DNA of 64,000 nt from JBCDGH01 sp038751365. Lineage in GTDB: Bacteria > Patescibacteriota > JACMRA01. Position 1 is the first letter of the stretch, and every line of letters starts with the position of its first letter. The position numbers and the translations under genes are program-made. The stretch covers positions 1-64,000 of the forward strand of contig JBCDGH010000001.1 in the NCBI GenBank assembly GCA_038751365.1, read 5' to 3'. Positions 35,969 to 43,716 of this stretch are shown piece after piece. Under the pieces are notes generated by a model. The model was not told where the DNA came from, searched no databases, and saw only the letters and a program-made list of their open reading frames with translations.

Positions 35969-36091
35969 TAAGTCGATAAATCTGGTAAGCGTCAAATTTT
36001 AGTGTAAAATTATATCGTAAATTAGTCTAACCTCTCCCTATAAGATATCCTAAACAATTTAACTTCATTTATATGAGTTGAGCGCAGATTA

Positions 36092-36126
36092 TTGACCAAC
36101 TATAAAATTTATGCTTTTTTTAGTCA
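36092..36126 (+). promoter_or_regulatory. Leaderless-type promoter for the gene at 36127/36222
   Basis: TTGACC starts 35 nt before a TTG at 36127 that opens a short coherent frame. This supports translation starting upstream of 36222. Confidence 0.4.
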
Positions 36127-36221
36127 TTGCAGCGTTTCGTTGCAAGTAGATTTACAGATCAATCTAGAGAGATTATCAAGGACAATCAGATGATAATAAT
36201 TACCAAGAATGGATTACTGCA

Positions 36222-37349
36222 TTGGAAATTTTAGAAAACGGAGATAGTAAAAAGTTTCTAGAAGTTTCAAAAAGAATGCTCGATTTAACAAATCAATTCG
36301 ACATTTCATTTTTTGAAGCTATAAATAAAGGCTTAACTGATTCCGATTCACTTAATAGGTGGATATTTTCGCTTGATCCAAGTTATAATAATTTGGTAAT
36401 ATGGTTTGCTCCAGTAATGCTCAATAATTCGATTAAATATGTTTGGATGGTTGGTAAATTTGATAGAGAAGTGCTTACTGTACGTAAAATGATAGATAAC
36501 GCTTATCCAAAATTTAAATATAGTAGCTTACTTAGCTGCCCTGTTTTACCTCCATATCTAGGATATGTATCTACTATTGCAACCTCAACTTGGCAAGAAA
36601 CATTAGATACAACAGGATCTGGAGAAGATTTTGCGATATTTCAAGTTTCTTACAACGGTGCAGACGATAGAAAAGATATAGACCAACTTATGGTTTTGAA
36701 TTCTAAGTACTTAGTTTCATCAATTCTTGACACAGAAACAGCATTAACAAAAGTTTGTGATGAAAGCACGTTAGACTACATAAAGACAAGCGTGTTTCCA
36801 AGACTTAACTTGTTAACTAAACTGCATACTGAACTTCATAACATTGCTCACTTTTGTGGAGATTGGATTTTTGACGAAACAAAGGATATTCACGAATACG
36901 AGGCAATAGAGGAGTACAGAGCTTGCTTAGGTGCCATTTTTTTATCGAAATATACTAGTCTAGATAAAGATACTCGTATTGCATTCGCAGTTCTTGTTGT
37001 AATAACTCGCATTTTTAAATATGGACTAGAAGGTATAAACAATACCGAGAAAACTAGACAAGTAATTCGAGAAATTACTGTAGCTATTTTCTTTTTGGAA
37101 GACTTATTGCTGAGTAAATCAATTGAGATAACTTTGCAAGGTAAAGGTGAGGTTCGTTTTAGTATAAACTTAGAACTACTATTGGATAGTATAGACCAAT
37201 CACTGAACAAAATATGCAAATATGAAAGTGAAAACAAGGCTATAGGAAAATCGGCGCTGGTACGTTTTGCAGTTAATGAGTACTCTCGAGTTTATCCAAA
37301 CAAACAGCTATCCGAAAAAGCTTATAGTTTGTACAAAAAAATTTCTTGA
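36222..37349 (+). CDS. Unknown protein with HxExHNxxHFxGDW motif, probably frameshifted near its 5' end
   Basis: 375 residues as read from TTG 36222. The centre holds LHTELHNIAHFCGDW followed by HEYEAIEEYRACLGA, a set of His, Glu and Cys that looks like a metal site. It faintly recalls DUF6421 proteins of actinobacteria, which I cannot confirm. The frame is open back to 36168 with protein-like sequence (DDNNYQEWITALEIL) but lacks an ATG. The preceding piece, from TTG 36127 (MQRFVASRFTDQSREIIKDN), is one frame off. The true gene is probably 36127-37349 with one base missing between 36168 and 36231. It precedes the 48-residue peptide gene. Confidence 0.6.
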   Translation: MEILENGDSKKFLEVSKRMLDLTNQFDISFFEAINKGLTDSDSLNRWIFSLDPSYNNLVIWFAPVMLNNSIKYVWMVGKFDREVLTVRKMIDNAYPKFKYSSLLSCPVLPPYLGYVSTIATSTWQETLDTTGSGEDFAIFQVSYNGADDRKDIDQLMVLNSKYLVSSILDTETALTKVCDESTLDYIKTSVFPRLNLLTKLHTELHNIAHFCGDWIFDETKDIHEYEAIEEYRACLGAIFLSKYTSLDKDTRIAFAVLVVITRIFKYGLEGINNTEKTRQVIREITVAIFFLEDLLLSKSIEITLQGKGEVRFSINLELLLDSIDQSLNKICKYESENKAIGKSALVRFAVNEYSRVYPNKQLSEKAYSLYKKIS

Positions 37350-37433
37350 CTATACTTAAATTAGGTGCTTATATCTAGATTAGAGTAATTTATTTACAGT
37401 TACTCTGATAGTATAGAAATAGTAGAGGTTATC
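37346..37433 (+). promoter_or_regulatory. Promoter, leader hairpin and Shine-Dalgarno of the peptide gene
   Basis: TTGACT 37346-37351, 17-bp spacer, TTATAT 37369-37374. The transcript would begin at the inverted repeat AGAGTAA/TTACTCT (37382-37388 and 37400-37406). AGAGG at 37424-37428 lies 5 nt before the ATG. Confidence 0.6.
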
Positions 37434-37580
37434 ATGACAAAGCAAAAAACCATTGAGTCTTTAACACCTTTCGCAAAAGAAGTGAAAAGCAAAGACTCAA
37501 AGTTCAAGAGTGGTAACTTGTTCACTTCCGCTAACCCGGTAAAAAGTGATGCACCATTAAATCCAAGTCAGTCAATTTAG
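37434..37580 (+). CDS. 48-residue peptide, possible precursor or signalling peptide
   Basis: The product starts MTKQKTIESLTPFAKEV, has a Lys/Ser-rich middle (KSKDSKFKSGN) and ends in a Pro/Ser/Asn-rich tail (ANPVKSDAPLNPSQSI). It has no Cys and no membrane helix. A dedicated promoter, leader hairpin, strong Shine-Dalgarno and strong terminator surround it, so it is a separate small transcript. An HxExHN protein, an ABC-2 exporter and a glycosyltransferase flank it. A leader-core ripened peptide is possible, with the change near GN perhaps the border, but no leader family is recognised. Confidence 0.65.
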   Translation: MTKQKTIESLTPFAKEVKSKDSKFKSGNLFTSANPVKSDAPLNPSQSI

Positions 37581-37613
37581 TTTCTGAACACTCTCATCTA
37601 ATCTTAACTATAG

Positions 37614-37649
37614 CCACACTAATTCTTACGAGAATAGTGTGGTTTTTTT
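37614..37649 (+). terminator. Strong rho-independent terminator after the peptide gene
   Basis: Stem CCACACTAATTCT/AGAATAGTGTGG with one bulged A and loop TACG, followed by TTTTTTT. Confidence 0.9.
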
Positions 37650-37766
37650 GTAGATTAAAAAGTTTACTGAAAAAAGTCGATAAGAGCATTGTTTTAGATT
37701 TTGCATTATAGATATGACGCTTCTCTTAAATTTGCAAACAAAATAAATTCAATTCAAAACCTAAAT

Positions 37767-38534
37767 ATGAGTATAATTAGAGCTCAAAACTTGAATCGAA
37801 GTTTTAGTATTAAAGTTAAAGGTCAGAAGGATAAATTAAGTATTCAAGCTCTTGATAAAATCAACTTAGTAGTTACTAAGCCTACCATATTAACAATAGT
37901 TGGTGCAAACGGTGCAGGTAAAACAACTTTAATTAAGTTAATGCTTGGCTTAATAAAGCCTACATCTGGTAAAATATTAGTATTTGATCAACTTCCTGAA
38001 AAAAGAAACCAAGCTTATCTAAAAAATATAGGCTTTGTCTCAGGCCAAAAGAGAATTCTGAATCAAGACCTTACCCCGTTTGATTCTATATATGTTAGTT
38101 CATTATTTTATGATATCAGTTCAGACGAAATCATTAAAAATTTCGACTATTTTTGCGATGTTTTTAGCGTTCAACACAGAAAAAATGTTCCGGTAAGGAA
38201 GCTATCACTCGGTGAAACAATAAAATTTGAAATTATTGCTTCTATAATACATAAACCTAAAATTTTGTTTCTCGACGAACCTACAATTGGGCTAGATTTT
38301 GAAGCCCAGGAGTCAATAATAGAGATTCTGAAAACTTATCACGAACAGAACCAAAGTACGATCGTTTTAACTTCACACTACATAAAAGACATAAAGTCTC
38401 TTTCCAAAGAGTTGCTTATTTTAGAAAAAGGTAATTCTATATACTCTGGTAGTTACTTAAACTTTTTAAACTCTAATAACAGTAACAGTGAATTTATCAA
38501 GAAATTCAAAAGTGAACTGAATAAATATGACTGA
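37767..38534 (+). CDS. ABC-2 type transporter, ATP-binding subunit
   Basis: 255 residues from ATG 37767; TTG 37701 would add an unusual tail. Walker A is VGANGAGKTTLIK and Walker B ILFLDEPTIGLD. The signature is weak (RKLSLGETIKFEIIASI instead of LSGGQ), which is normal for this exporter group. The switch His is in LTSHYIKDI. It fits the ATPases that pair with DUF990-type permeases. It overlaps the permease gene by 8 bp, so translation is coupled. Confidence 0.85.
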   Translation: MSIIRAQNLNRSFSIKVKGQKDKLSIQALDKINLVVTKPTILTIVGANGAGKTTLIKLMLGLIKPTSGKILVFDQLPEKRNQAYLKNIGFVSGQKRILNQDLTPFDSIYVSSLFYDISSDEIIKNFDYFCDVFSVQHRKNVPVRKLSLGETIKFEIIASIIHKPKILFLDEPTIGLDFEAQESIIEILKTYHEQNQSTIVLTSHYIKDIKSLSKELLILEKGNSIYSGSYLNFLNSNNSNSEFIKKFKSELNKYD

Positions 38535-39345
38535 AATAATTAAATATGAGCGGATATTAGGCAAGACCCTATATAAGTGGTTTGCACTGTTATACTTACA
38601 CTTTAAATCTTTTGCTAACTATAGGGTTAATATAGTTTCATATTTGTTTAGCCAGTTTTTAACTATAGCAGGAACACTGATCATTTGGTACTACAGCATA
38701 AGTAACGGTGTTGAAAGTATAGAATTTAAAGAGATAGTCAGTTATTATCTTATCGGTCAAATATTTTTAATAAAAATTACTCCACAGTGGTCTATCTCTG
38801 AAGATATACAGTATGGAAACTTTTCTAATAAGCTTCTTAAACCAGAAAGTGTATGGATAAGTTACATAGTAGAAGACCTAGGTGTTAACCTATTTACTAA
38901 CTTCATTAAAATTATACTATCAGTTGCAGTGGCGTTAATATTTTTTAGCTATATAGTATTACCTTCAAATCCGTTAACTTATTTGTTGTTTTTAGTTTCG
39001 ATTTTGTTAGCCTTTATAATTTCTATATTAATCAACTTTATTTTTAGTTTTATTACTTTTTATGTAGTTAACTCTCATGGAATTTTGGAGTTACTTGGTC
39101 AGGCTCAAAGATTTTTTTCTGGATGGCTCTTTCCGTTAGATATAATTTCACTTACAAGAATATTTACATTTTTACCTTTTGCATTTACATACTATTATCC
39201 AGTACAGATCTTCTTAGAAAGACAGACAATTGAACAATCGGTTCAGAATTTAGGTTTTGGATTTTTGAGTATTTTTATTTTGTTTTTTGTATGTCACTCA
39301 ATTTATCACAATGGGTTAAAACAATATGAAAGTATAGGACTTTAA
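38527..39345 (+). CDS. ABC-2 family permease (DUF990-like)
   Basis: 272 residues with about six membrane helices. The sequence around SISEDIQYGNFSNKLLKPESVWISYI is typical of the permeases that in other bacteria occur as pairs beside a matching ATPase. Only one permease gene is present, so it would act as a homodimer. The substrate is unknown. The position next to the peptide gene suggests peptide or glycolipid export, which is inference. Confidence 0.8.
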   Translation: MTEIIKYERILGKTLYKWFALLYLHFKSFANYRVNIVSYLFSQFLTIAGTLIIWYYSISNGVESIEFKEIVSYYLIGQIFLIKITPQWSISEDIQYGNFSNKLLKPESVWISYIVEDLGVNLFTNFIKIILSVAVALIFFSYIVLPSNPLTYLLFLVSILLAFIISILINFIFSFITFYVVNSHGILELLGQAQRFFSGWLFPLDIISLTRIFTFLPFAFTYYYPVQIFLERQTIEQSVQNLGFGFLSIFILFFVCHSIYHNGLKQYESIGL

Positions 39346-39365
39346 AACTAGAAGGTAAAAGATTA

Positions 39366-39394
39366 TTGACCCCTAGGGAATGTTATGCTATGTT
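39366..39394 (+). promoter_or_regulatory. Promoter upstream of the glycosyltransferase
   Basis: TTGACC 39366-39371, 17-bp spacer, TATGTT 39389-39394 with an extended TG. It serves a GTG start at 39422. Confidence 0.55.
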
Positions 39395-39531
39395 TAGCGT
39401 GCAATTTACAGGTAAATATAAGTGGTGAATAACAAGCCTCAAGAAGCTATCTCTGAGTTTGAACTAAATTTTCAGCTTGAGTCTACTCTTTACTTGAATA
39501 ATTTGAAAAAAGTAAAGAGAACTTTGATGAA

Positions 39532-40674
39532 TTGGCAGTTAAACTCTTTAATGAGTACTGTTGTACTAAAAAACGTTCTAAGCCAAAGAATGAAGTTTAT
39601 GTTCTGATAAGTGCAGCTTCTCACGAAGAAGGAGAAAATATTGGAAGAACATTAAAATTACTTGAGGAGCAAAATATAAACCAAGATGAATATTTGATAG
39701 TTGTATTTTGTAACAAGCCATTCAACGCTATAGACATTACGACTAGCTATATTGATCAAAAAATTTGTAACCTGATTAACATTGGTCATAGTTGGAGTAA
39801 AGAAGAGTTACCAATGGTAAACATGGGAAGGGTAAAAAAAGTAAACGCCGACTTTGCTATGCTGCTAGCTGCATCTCATAACGCCTTAGATCCAATTTTT
39901 ATTAGCCTGGATGCGGACATTATAAATTGCTCTAAGTCACTGGTTGAGACTTACACTAGAATGTTTAGATCAAATGATCAACCTTTCTCAATTTTAGGTA
40001 AAGTTGATTGGGATAAGTATGAAATTAACGATCTCTTTAGGGTTGGTATTAGAATATTTCAGTACATTGATGCTTTCGATAGACACGCAGGCAGCACCAG
40101 CAATAATCTCTTAGCAAAGTTTCCGCGTGTAATTGAGTCCAATGGGTGTAATTTTGCATTTAAAGGTTCAGTATATTGCAAAGTAAACGGCTTTGACCCC
40201 AAACAAGATTTACAAAATTGTATAGTCGGTTGTGAAGCTGATTTTGGTTATCGTTTACAAGATATATACCACCCTTATCAAGCTATGAAATATGGAGGTA
40301 AAGGAACTTATGTCGTAACATCAAGTCGCAGAGGTGTAATTACATTCAATAATGGGCTTGCTCCACATGAAATGTGGCGTTCTTGGGGAAAGCTTGGTAG
40401 TGAAGGTCGAAAATTAGAAATTTTAAAACCTTTCAAGGCAAGCCAAGATCCTGTTCGATTTCAACTAGAATCAGAGAGGATCTTCAATAGAACAATTTCA
40501 TCCAATTTTGGTGAAAACTGTCTGACAGGTTCACAAAAAGAAATTTACTCTGAATTAGTGAAAAAACTAGCTTTGTTAATGGGGTTCAAGGTAGAAACAA
40601 AATCTTCATATGTAACAATAGTTAATGTGGATAAGATTCTACAGAGACTTAATGAGTTATTAATTAGAGAATAA
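39532..40674 (+). CDS. GT2-like glycosyltransferase, 5' part probably frameshifted
   Basis: 380 residues from TTG 39532. GT-A-like: YVLISAASHEEGENIGRTLK, a DxD-type ISLDADI, and a later GCEADFGYRLQD region that may hold the base. The coding sequence probably starts at GTG 39422, 28 nt after the -10 box: that frame reads VNNKPQEAISEFELNFQLES and then must shift at the A6 run 39506-39511 to enter this frame. Adding one A gives a continuous protein of 417-418 residues. A strong terminator follows. Sugar and acceptor are unknown; the neighbouring exporter may carry its product. Confidence 0.7.
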   Translation: MAVKLFNEYCCTKKRSKPKNEVYVLISAASHEEGENIGRTLKLLEEQNINQDEYLIVVFCNKPFNAIDITTSYIDQKICNLINIGHSWSKEELPMVNMGRVKKVNADFAMLLAASHNALDPIFISLDADIINCSKSLVETYTRMFRSNDQPFSILGKVDWDKYEINDLFRVGIRIFQYIDAFDRHAGSTSNNLLAKFPRVIESNGCNFAFKGSVYCKVNGFDPKQDLQNCIVGCEADFGYRLQDIYHPYQAMKYGGKGTYVVTSSRRGVITFNNGLAPHEMWRSWGKLGSEGRKLEILKPFKASQDPVRFQLESERIFNRTISSNFGENCLTGSQKEIYSELVKKLALLMGFKVETKSSYVTIVNVDKILQRLNELLIRE

Positions 40675-40703
40675 TTTTCTAATTAACCATATTTGTAAAT
40701 TTA

Positions 40704-40735
40704 CAGCCTTTGTATCAATATGGGGGCTTTTTTTA
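40704..40735 (+). terminator. Rho-independent terminator of the glycosyltransferase gene
   Basis: An 11-bp stem (AGCCTTTGTAT with ATATGGGGGCT, several G-U) with a short loop, followed by seven T. Confidence 0.85.
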
Positions 40736-41019
40736 TGTTTGGTTGTGACTAATGCTTTCTATACTCAAGTGAAGCTATTGACTTTTTAACCCAATGGAAC
40801 TCCCCGTACGTAAGTGCAGGGGTTGTCTATTTAAATTAAATAATCTTAACCATGAACACAATTATTCTAGCTTTAACCTACGGATTTGTACATTACAAAA
40901 GTAATTCATCTACCTATTCCAGACTTACTTTCAACAGCTGGTTGATTGTCATAATCTTTTTTTGTGCAAGATCGAAATTATTGAAGTTTATTTTTTATCT
41001 TATCTCGCATCTGTGTTAC
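40736..41019. other. Gene-poor stretch between the glycosyltransferase and mutM
   Basis: Contains TTGACT at about 40779, a GC-rich inverted repeat CCCC...GGGG near 40802-40825, and a 70-codon hydrophobic ORF from 40852 that runs 45 bp into mutM. The ORF resembles no family and is not called. Confidence 0.4.
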
Positions 41020-41928
41020 TTATTTCTGACAGACTTTGCAATATACAGTTGTTCTGCCTGCTAGCTGTATTTTCTCTAAAATAGTACCACAAACAAAACA
41101 TTTCTCTCCTCCTCTACCGTACACCTTATGCTCATGAGCATAGTTACCTCTGCTACCGTCCGCTAGCAAGTAATTGGCTACTGAAGAACCGCCTAGCTGA
41201 ACTGCTAAGGGTAAGATACGCTTGATAGCATTATACAAGGATTCTATCTCAGCTTTTTTTAGTGATTTTATAGTTCTCATAGGGCGTACGCCAGCTTCAA
41301 AACAAACCTCGTCAGCATAAATATTTCCTAGTCCTACAACTGCTTTTTGGTCTAAAAAGACTTTCTTCAATACTCCAGTGCGTAGTTTAAGTTGAGTTCT
41401 AAAACTTTCTAAACTAAAATCTTCGTCTAAAGGTTCTAAACCAAGAGTCTTGAAATGCTCAGCTTTGTCCATGTCTACTTGAGACGGATAGTATAATAAA
41501 TAACCAAATTGCCTAACATCGTTATAAAACAAAGTACCATTATCGAGCTTCAGAATAACATAACTATGTTTATTCGGTAGTTTGCTTTCACTATCTTTGA
41601 TTGGGTGACCTCCCCAAATAGGTTTTTTGCCACTAGAATCATGATCTCCTTGAAAAACTAGCTGACCAGTCATTTTCAAATGTACAAGTAGTAAACCATT
41701 ATTATCTAAATGAAATATTAGGTTCTTTGCTCTTCTGGTAATATTAGTTATTTTGGAGTCTGTTAAACCTTCGATAAATTCCTGTGTCTTTACTTTTGAT
41801 GATTTTCTGGCTGTACCTGAGGATGAAACTAGTTTAGGGAGCAAAACTTCTACATTCTTAATAGTCTGTCCTGTTACATAGGGTAACAAACTTCGTCTTA
41901 AACTTTCTACTTCAGGTAGCTCTGGCAT
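41020..41928 (-). CDS. mutM: Formamidopyrimidine-DNA glycosylase (MutM/Fpg)
   Basis: Removes 8-oxoguanine and ring-opened purines. The mature N-terminus PELPEVE is required, with Pro as nucleophile, so the ATG at 41928 is the true start and the longer reading is excluded. LLVHLKMTGQL carries the beta-lyase Lys, GLGNIYADEV is the helix-two-turn-helix, and CFVCG...YCKVCQ is the zinc finger. 302 residues, somewhat longer than usual because of an insertion near GDHDSSGKKPIWGGH. Divergent from the ValRS fragment gene, each with its own leaderless-type promoter. Confidence 0.95.
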   Translation of the reverse strand: MPELPEVESLRRSLLPYVTGQTIKNVEVLLPKLVSSSGTARKSSKVKTQEFIEGLTDSKITNITRRAKNLIFHLDNNGLLLVHLKMTGQLVFQGDHDSSGKKPIWGGHPIKDSESKLPNKHSYVILKLDNGTLFYNDVRQFGYLLYYPSQVDMDKAEHFKTLGLEPLDEDFSLESFRTQLKLRTGVLKKVFLDQKAVVGLGNIYADEVCFEAGVRPMRTIKSLKKAEIESLYNAIKRILPLAVQLGGSSVANYLLADGSRGNYAHEHKVYGRGGEKCFVCGTILEKIQLAGRTTVYCKVCQK

Positions 41929-41964
41929 ATAATTATATTTGCTATAAGATATGATCATAGTCAA
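41929..41964 (-). promoter_or_regulatory. mutM: Leaderless-type mutM promoter
   Basis: Minus-strand TTGACT (41964-41959) starts 36 nt before the ATG at 41928. Confidence 0.5.
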
Positions 41965-41988
41965 ATAAAGATAGTAAATATGTACAAA

Positions 41989-42023
41989 TTGACTACTATT
42001 CAAGATTGCGTTTTTAGATATAT
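41989..42023 (+). promoter_or_regulatory. Leaderless-type promoter of the ValRS C-terminal gene
   Basis: TTGACT at 41989 starts 35 nt before the ATG at 42024. Confidence 0.55.
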
Positions 42024-42839
42024 ATGAGTTCGAATGAATACACTGAGCTAAAGTCTGCCTCAGTTTGGATTTTTAGGAAATATTTAGATTTAGAAAAAAT
42101 TTTAGATGATAGCTTAGAAAGTTATGAATTGAGTCATAGTGTAGATTCTCTGTATAAATTCTTATGGGATTACTATGCTAATTGGTATGTAGAGTATCTC
42201 AAGACAGACGATACTCAGCTTAATTTCTCCAAAGAATTGTTTAAGCAATATATTGTTACACTATCACCATATTTACCTTTCGAGACGGAAGTCTTGTGGT
42301 CAGAGTTTTTTAAGGAAACCACTTTGCTAGCAAAAGAAATCAAGGACTATAATTGGTCAAAACACGTGTTAGAGCTTTTAAATAAAAATCTAGATAAAGC
42401 AGATGAATTTGAGAACGTAATTCAATTCATTGAAAGTCTTAGGTCTATGAGAGGATTGTTTGCTATAGACCCAGCTAATTACATCCAGCTTTTTAGCACT
42501 GATTCGGTTCTTAACCAATATTCTGAGTTCATTAAATTGGTTGGGCGAGCCGAAATTGTGAATCAGGAGCGAGAGAATTTGTATACGATTCATAGTGGTC
42601 AAATAGTTTGTACAGTAAATATTTTTGAATACATAAAAGACCGTCAAGCTGAAATTGTAAGAACCCAAAAAATTATTAAGAGCTTAAGCAAGCAAATAGT
42701 CAGTCTTGAAACACAACTGAATAATCAAAAATTTATTGAAAAGGCGGAGTCCGAAGTCATCCAGGAGAAAAGGCAGAGTTTAACTGATCGTCAAATGGAT
42801 TTAAAACAGCAAGAAGATAAGCTAAAAGTTTTAAATTAG
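42024..42839 (+). CDS. valS: Free-standing C-terminal half of valyl-tRNA synthetase
   Basis: 271 residues matching the anticodon-binding helical domain and C-terminal arm of ValRS. Landmarks in order: SASVWIFRKYLDLEKI, ALY-type DSLYKFLWDYYANWYVEYLK, LSPYLPFETEVLWSEFF, IESLRSMRGLFAIDPA, the small beta segment YTIHSGQIVCTVNIFEYI, then the coiled-coil tRNA arm ending QKFIEKAESEVIQEKRQSL...QEDKLKVL. The catalytic Rossmann and editing domains are missing. The preceding gene (mutM) is divergent with its own start, so this is not a local frameshift. It has its own promoter and ATG. It should act with a separate catalytic chain encoded elsewhere. Confidence 0.85.
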   Translation: MSSNEYTELKSASVWIFRKYLDLEKILDDSLESYELSHSVDSLYKFLWDYYANWYVEYLKTDDTQLNFSKELFKQYIVTLSPYLPFETEVLWSEFFKETTLLAKEIKDYNWSKHVLELLNKNLDKADEFENVIQFIESLRSMRGLFAIDPANYIQLFSTDSVLNQYSEFIKLVGRAEIVNQERENLYTIHSGQIVCTVNIFEYIKDRQAEIVRTQKIIKSLSKQIVSLETQLNNQKFIEKAESEVIQEKRQSLTDRQMDLKQQEDKLKVLN

Positions 42840-42908
42840 AGGTGAAAATAATTGTTTAAGATTTACGACTTTCACTTAGATATACTGCCGATTAGGTTAT
42901 CTCAAGTG

Positions 42909-43000
42909 TTGACTTATTAAACATACTGTGCTTCATTCACACTACTCTATCAATATTGGTAGATAATTCGTAGTACCTAATAAAATAAGAGGAAAATCAG
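42909..43000 (+). promoter_or_regulatory. Promoter and Shine-Dalgarno of the gene at 43001
   Basis: TTGACT 42909-42914, 17-bp spacer, TTCATT 42932-42937. AGAGGA at 42988-42993 lies 7 nt before the ATG. Confidence 0.5.
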
Positions 43001-43573
43001 ATGAGATTCTCTTCAGAAGAAGTAAACGAAATCAAATTTGCTGATGGTAGTGATCTTAGTATTGGTGAATTTACGCATAGTGAGGAGGTTACACTCCCAA
43101 TTCTGATAGTAGCCGCTTGTAGAGTGAAGCCACATCCATATTTATTAAATCAACATGTTACGCTCGATCTAATAAGCCAACATGGTGAATGGGGTAAATC
43201 CAATATAATCAGGTTAGAGGAAAAGGTAAATATTGATGATAAAATACTGTTTCAAATTAGACCTGGGCAAAAACACCCTTCCCATGTAAGCAAAAAAGAG
43301 CCAGAACGAACATCTTTAATATATCTCGAATTTGATAAAATAAACGATAGTTCTTATGAGCTTAGAGCAGCTTATCCACGGTCAAAATACGATCCTGGAG
43401 AAGAGCCGATATCTCCACATATTGATCCGTTTTGTGAAGAAGGGAGGGTAGAAAGAGATTTGTGTTTAGAGAAATGGTGTAATTATGCTTATCCATATAA
43501 CAGCGAGGTAGATAGTTTTACTTCCTCATGGAAAGAAGTTATTAATGAATATGGTGATGAATATCATTGGTAA
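43001..43573 (+). CDS. Unknown soluble protein with own promoter, SD and terminator
   Basis: Not recognised; 190 residues. A central block IRPGQKHPSHVSKKEPERTSLIYLEF followed by SYELRAAYPRSKYDPGEEP has the His/Arg/Ser-Thr plus AYP look of small nuclease folds of the barnase-EndoU-RelE kind, but this is only a resemblance. The C-terminus is acidic with two Cys (DPFCEEG, RDLCLEKWC). The Shine-Dalgarno and terminator differ from the leaderless neighbours, which suggests recent acquisition or special regulation. No partner immunity or antitoxin gene is adjacent. Confidence 0.55.
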   Translation: MRFSSEEVNEIKFADGSDLSIGEFTHSEEVTLPILIVAACRVKPHPYLLNQHVTLDLISQHGEWGKSNIIRLEEKVNIDDKILFQIRPGQKHPSHVSKKEPERTSLIYLEFDKINDSSYELRAAYPRSKYDPGEEPISPHIDPFCEEGRVERDLCLEKWCNYAYPYNSEVDSFTSSWKEVINEYGDEYHW

Positions 43574-43598
43574 TCCTTGCGATTAGTTTTTCTTTTTG

Positions 43599-43634
43599 AC
43601 TGTCTTTCTTTATATTGAAGGCAGTTTTCTTTTA
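43599..43634 (+). terminator. Rho-independent terminator
   Basis: Stem ACTGTCTT/AAGGCAGT (one G-U) with an 11-nt loop, followed by TTTTCTTTT. Confidence 0.8.
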
Positions 43635-43681
43635 TGGTGGGTTAATACTGATAACTAAATCTTGTATTTATTCAGTTCTTA

Positions 43682-43716
43682 TTGACAAAAGCCATTGAAT
43701 GCTTGATTTTTCGGGT
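43682..43716 (+). promoter_or_regulatory. gyrB: Leaderless-type gyrB promoter
   Basis: TTGACA at 43682 starts 35 nt before the ATG at 43717. The upstream ATG at 43699 lies inside the promoter spacer and cannot be in this transcript. Confidence 0.6.

Noticed and set aside
39500..39515. Programmed -1 frameshift at the A run of the glycosyltransferase gene
   Set aside because: The reading is GAAAAAA in the incoming frame, not an X-XXY-YYZ heptamer with matching first base, and no clear downstream stem was seen.
40852..41064. 70-codon hydrophobic ORF before mutM
   Set aside because: Overlaps the mutM 3' end by 45 bp on the other strand, resembles no family and has no promoter or SD of the types seen here.
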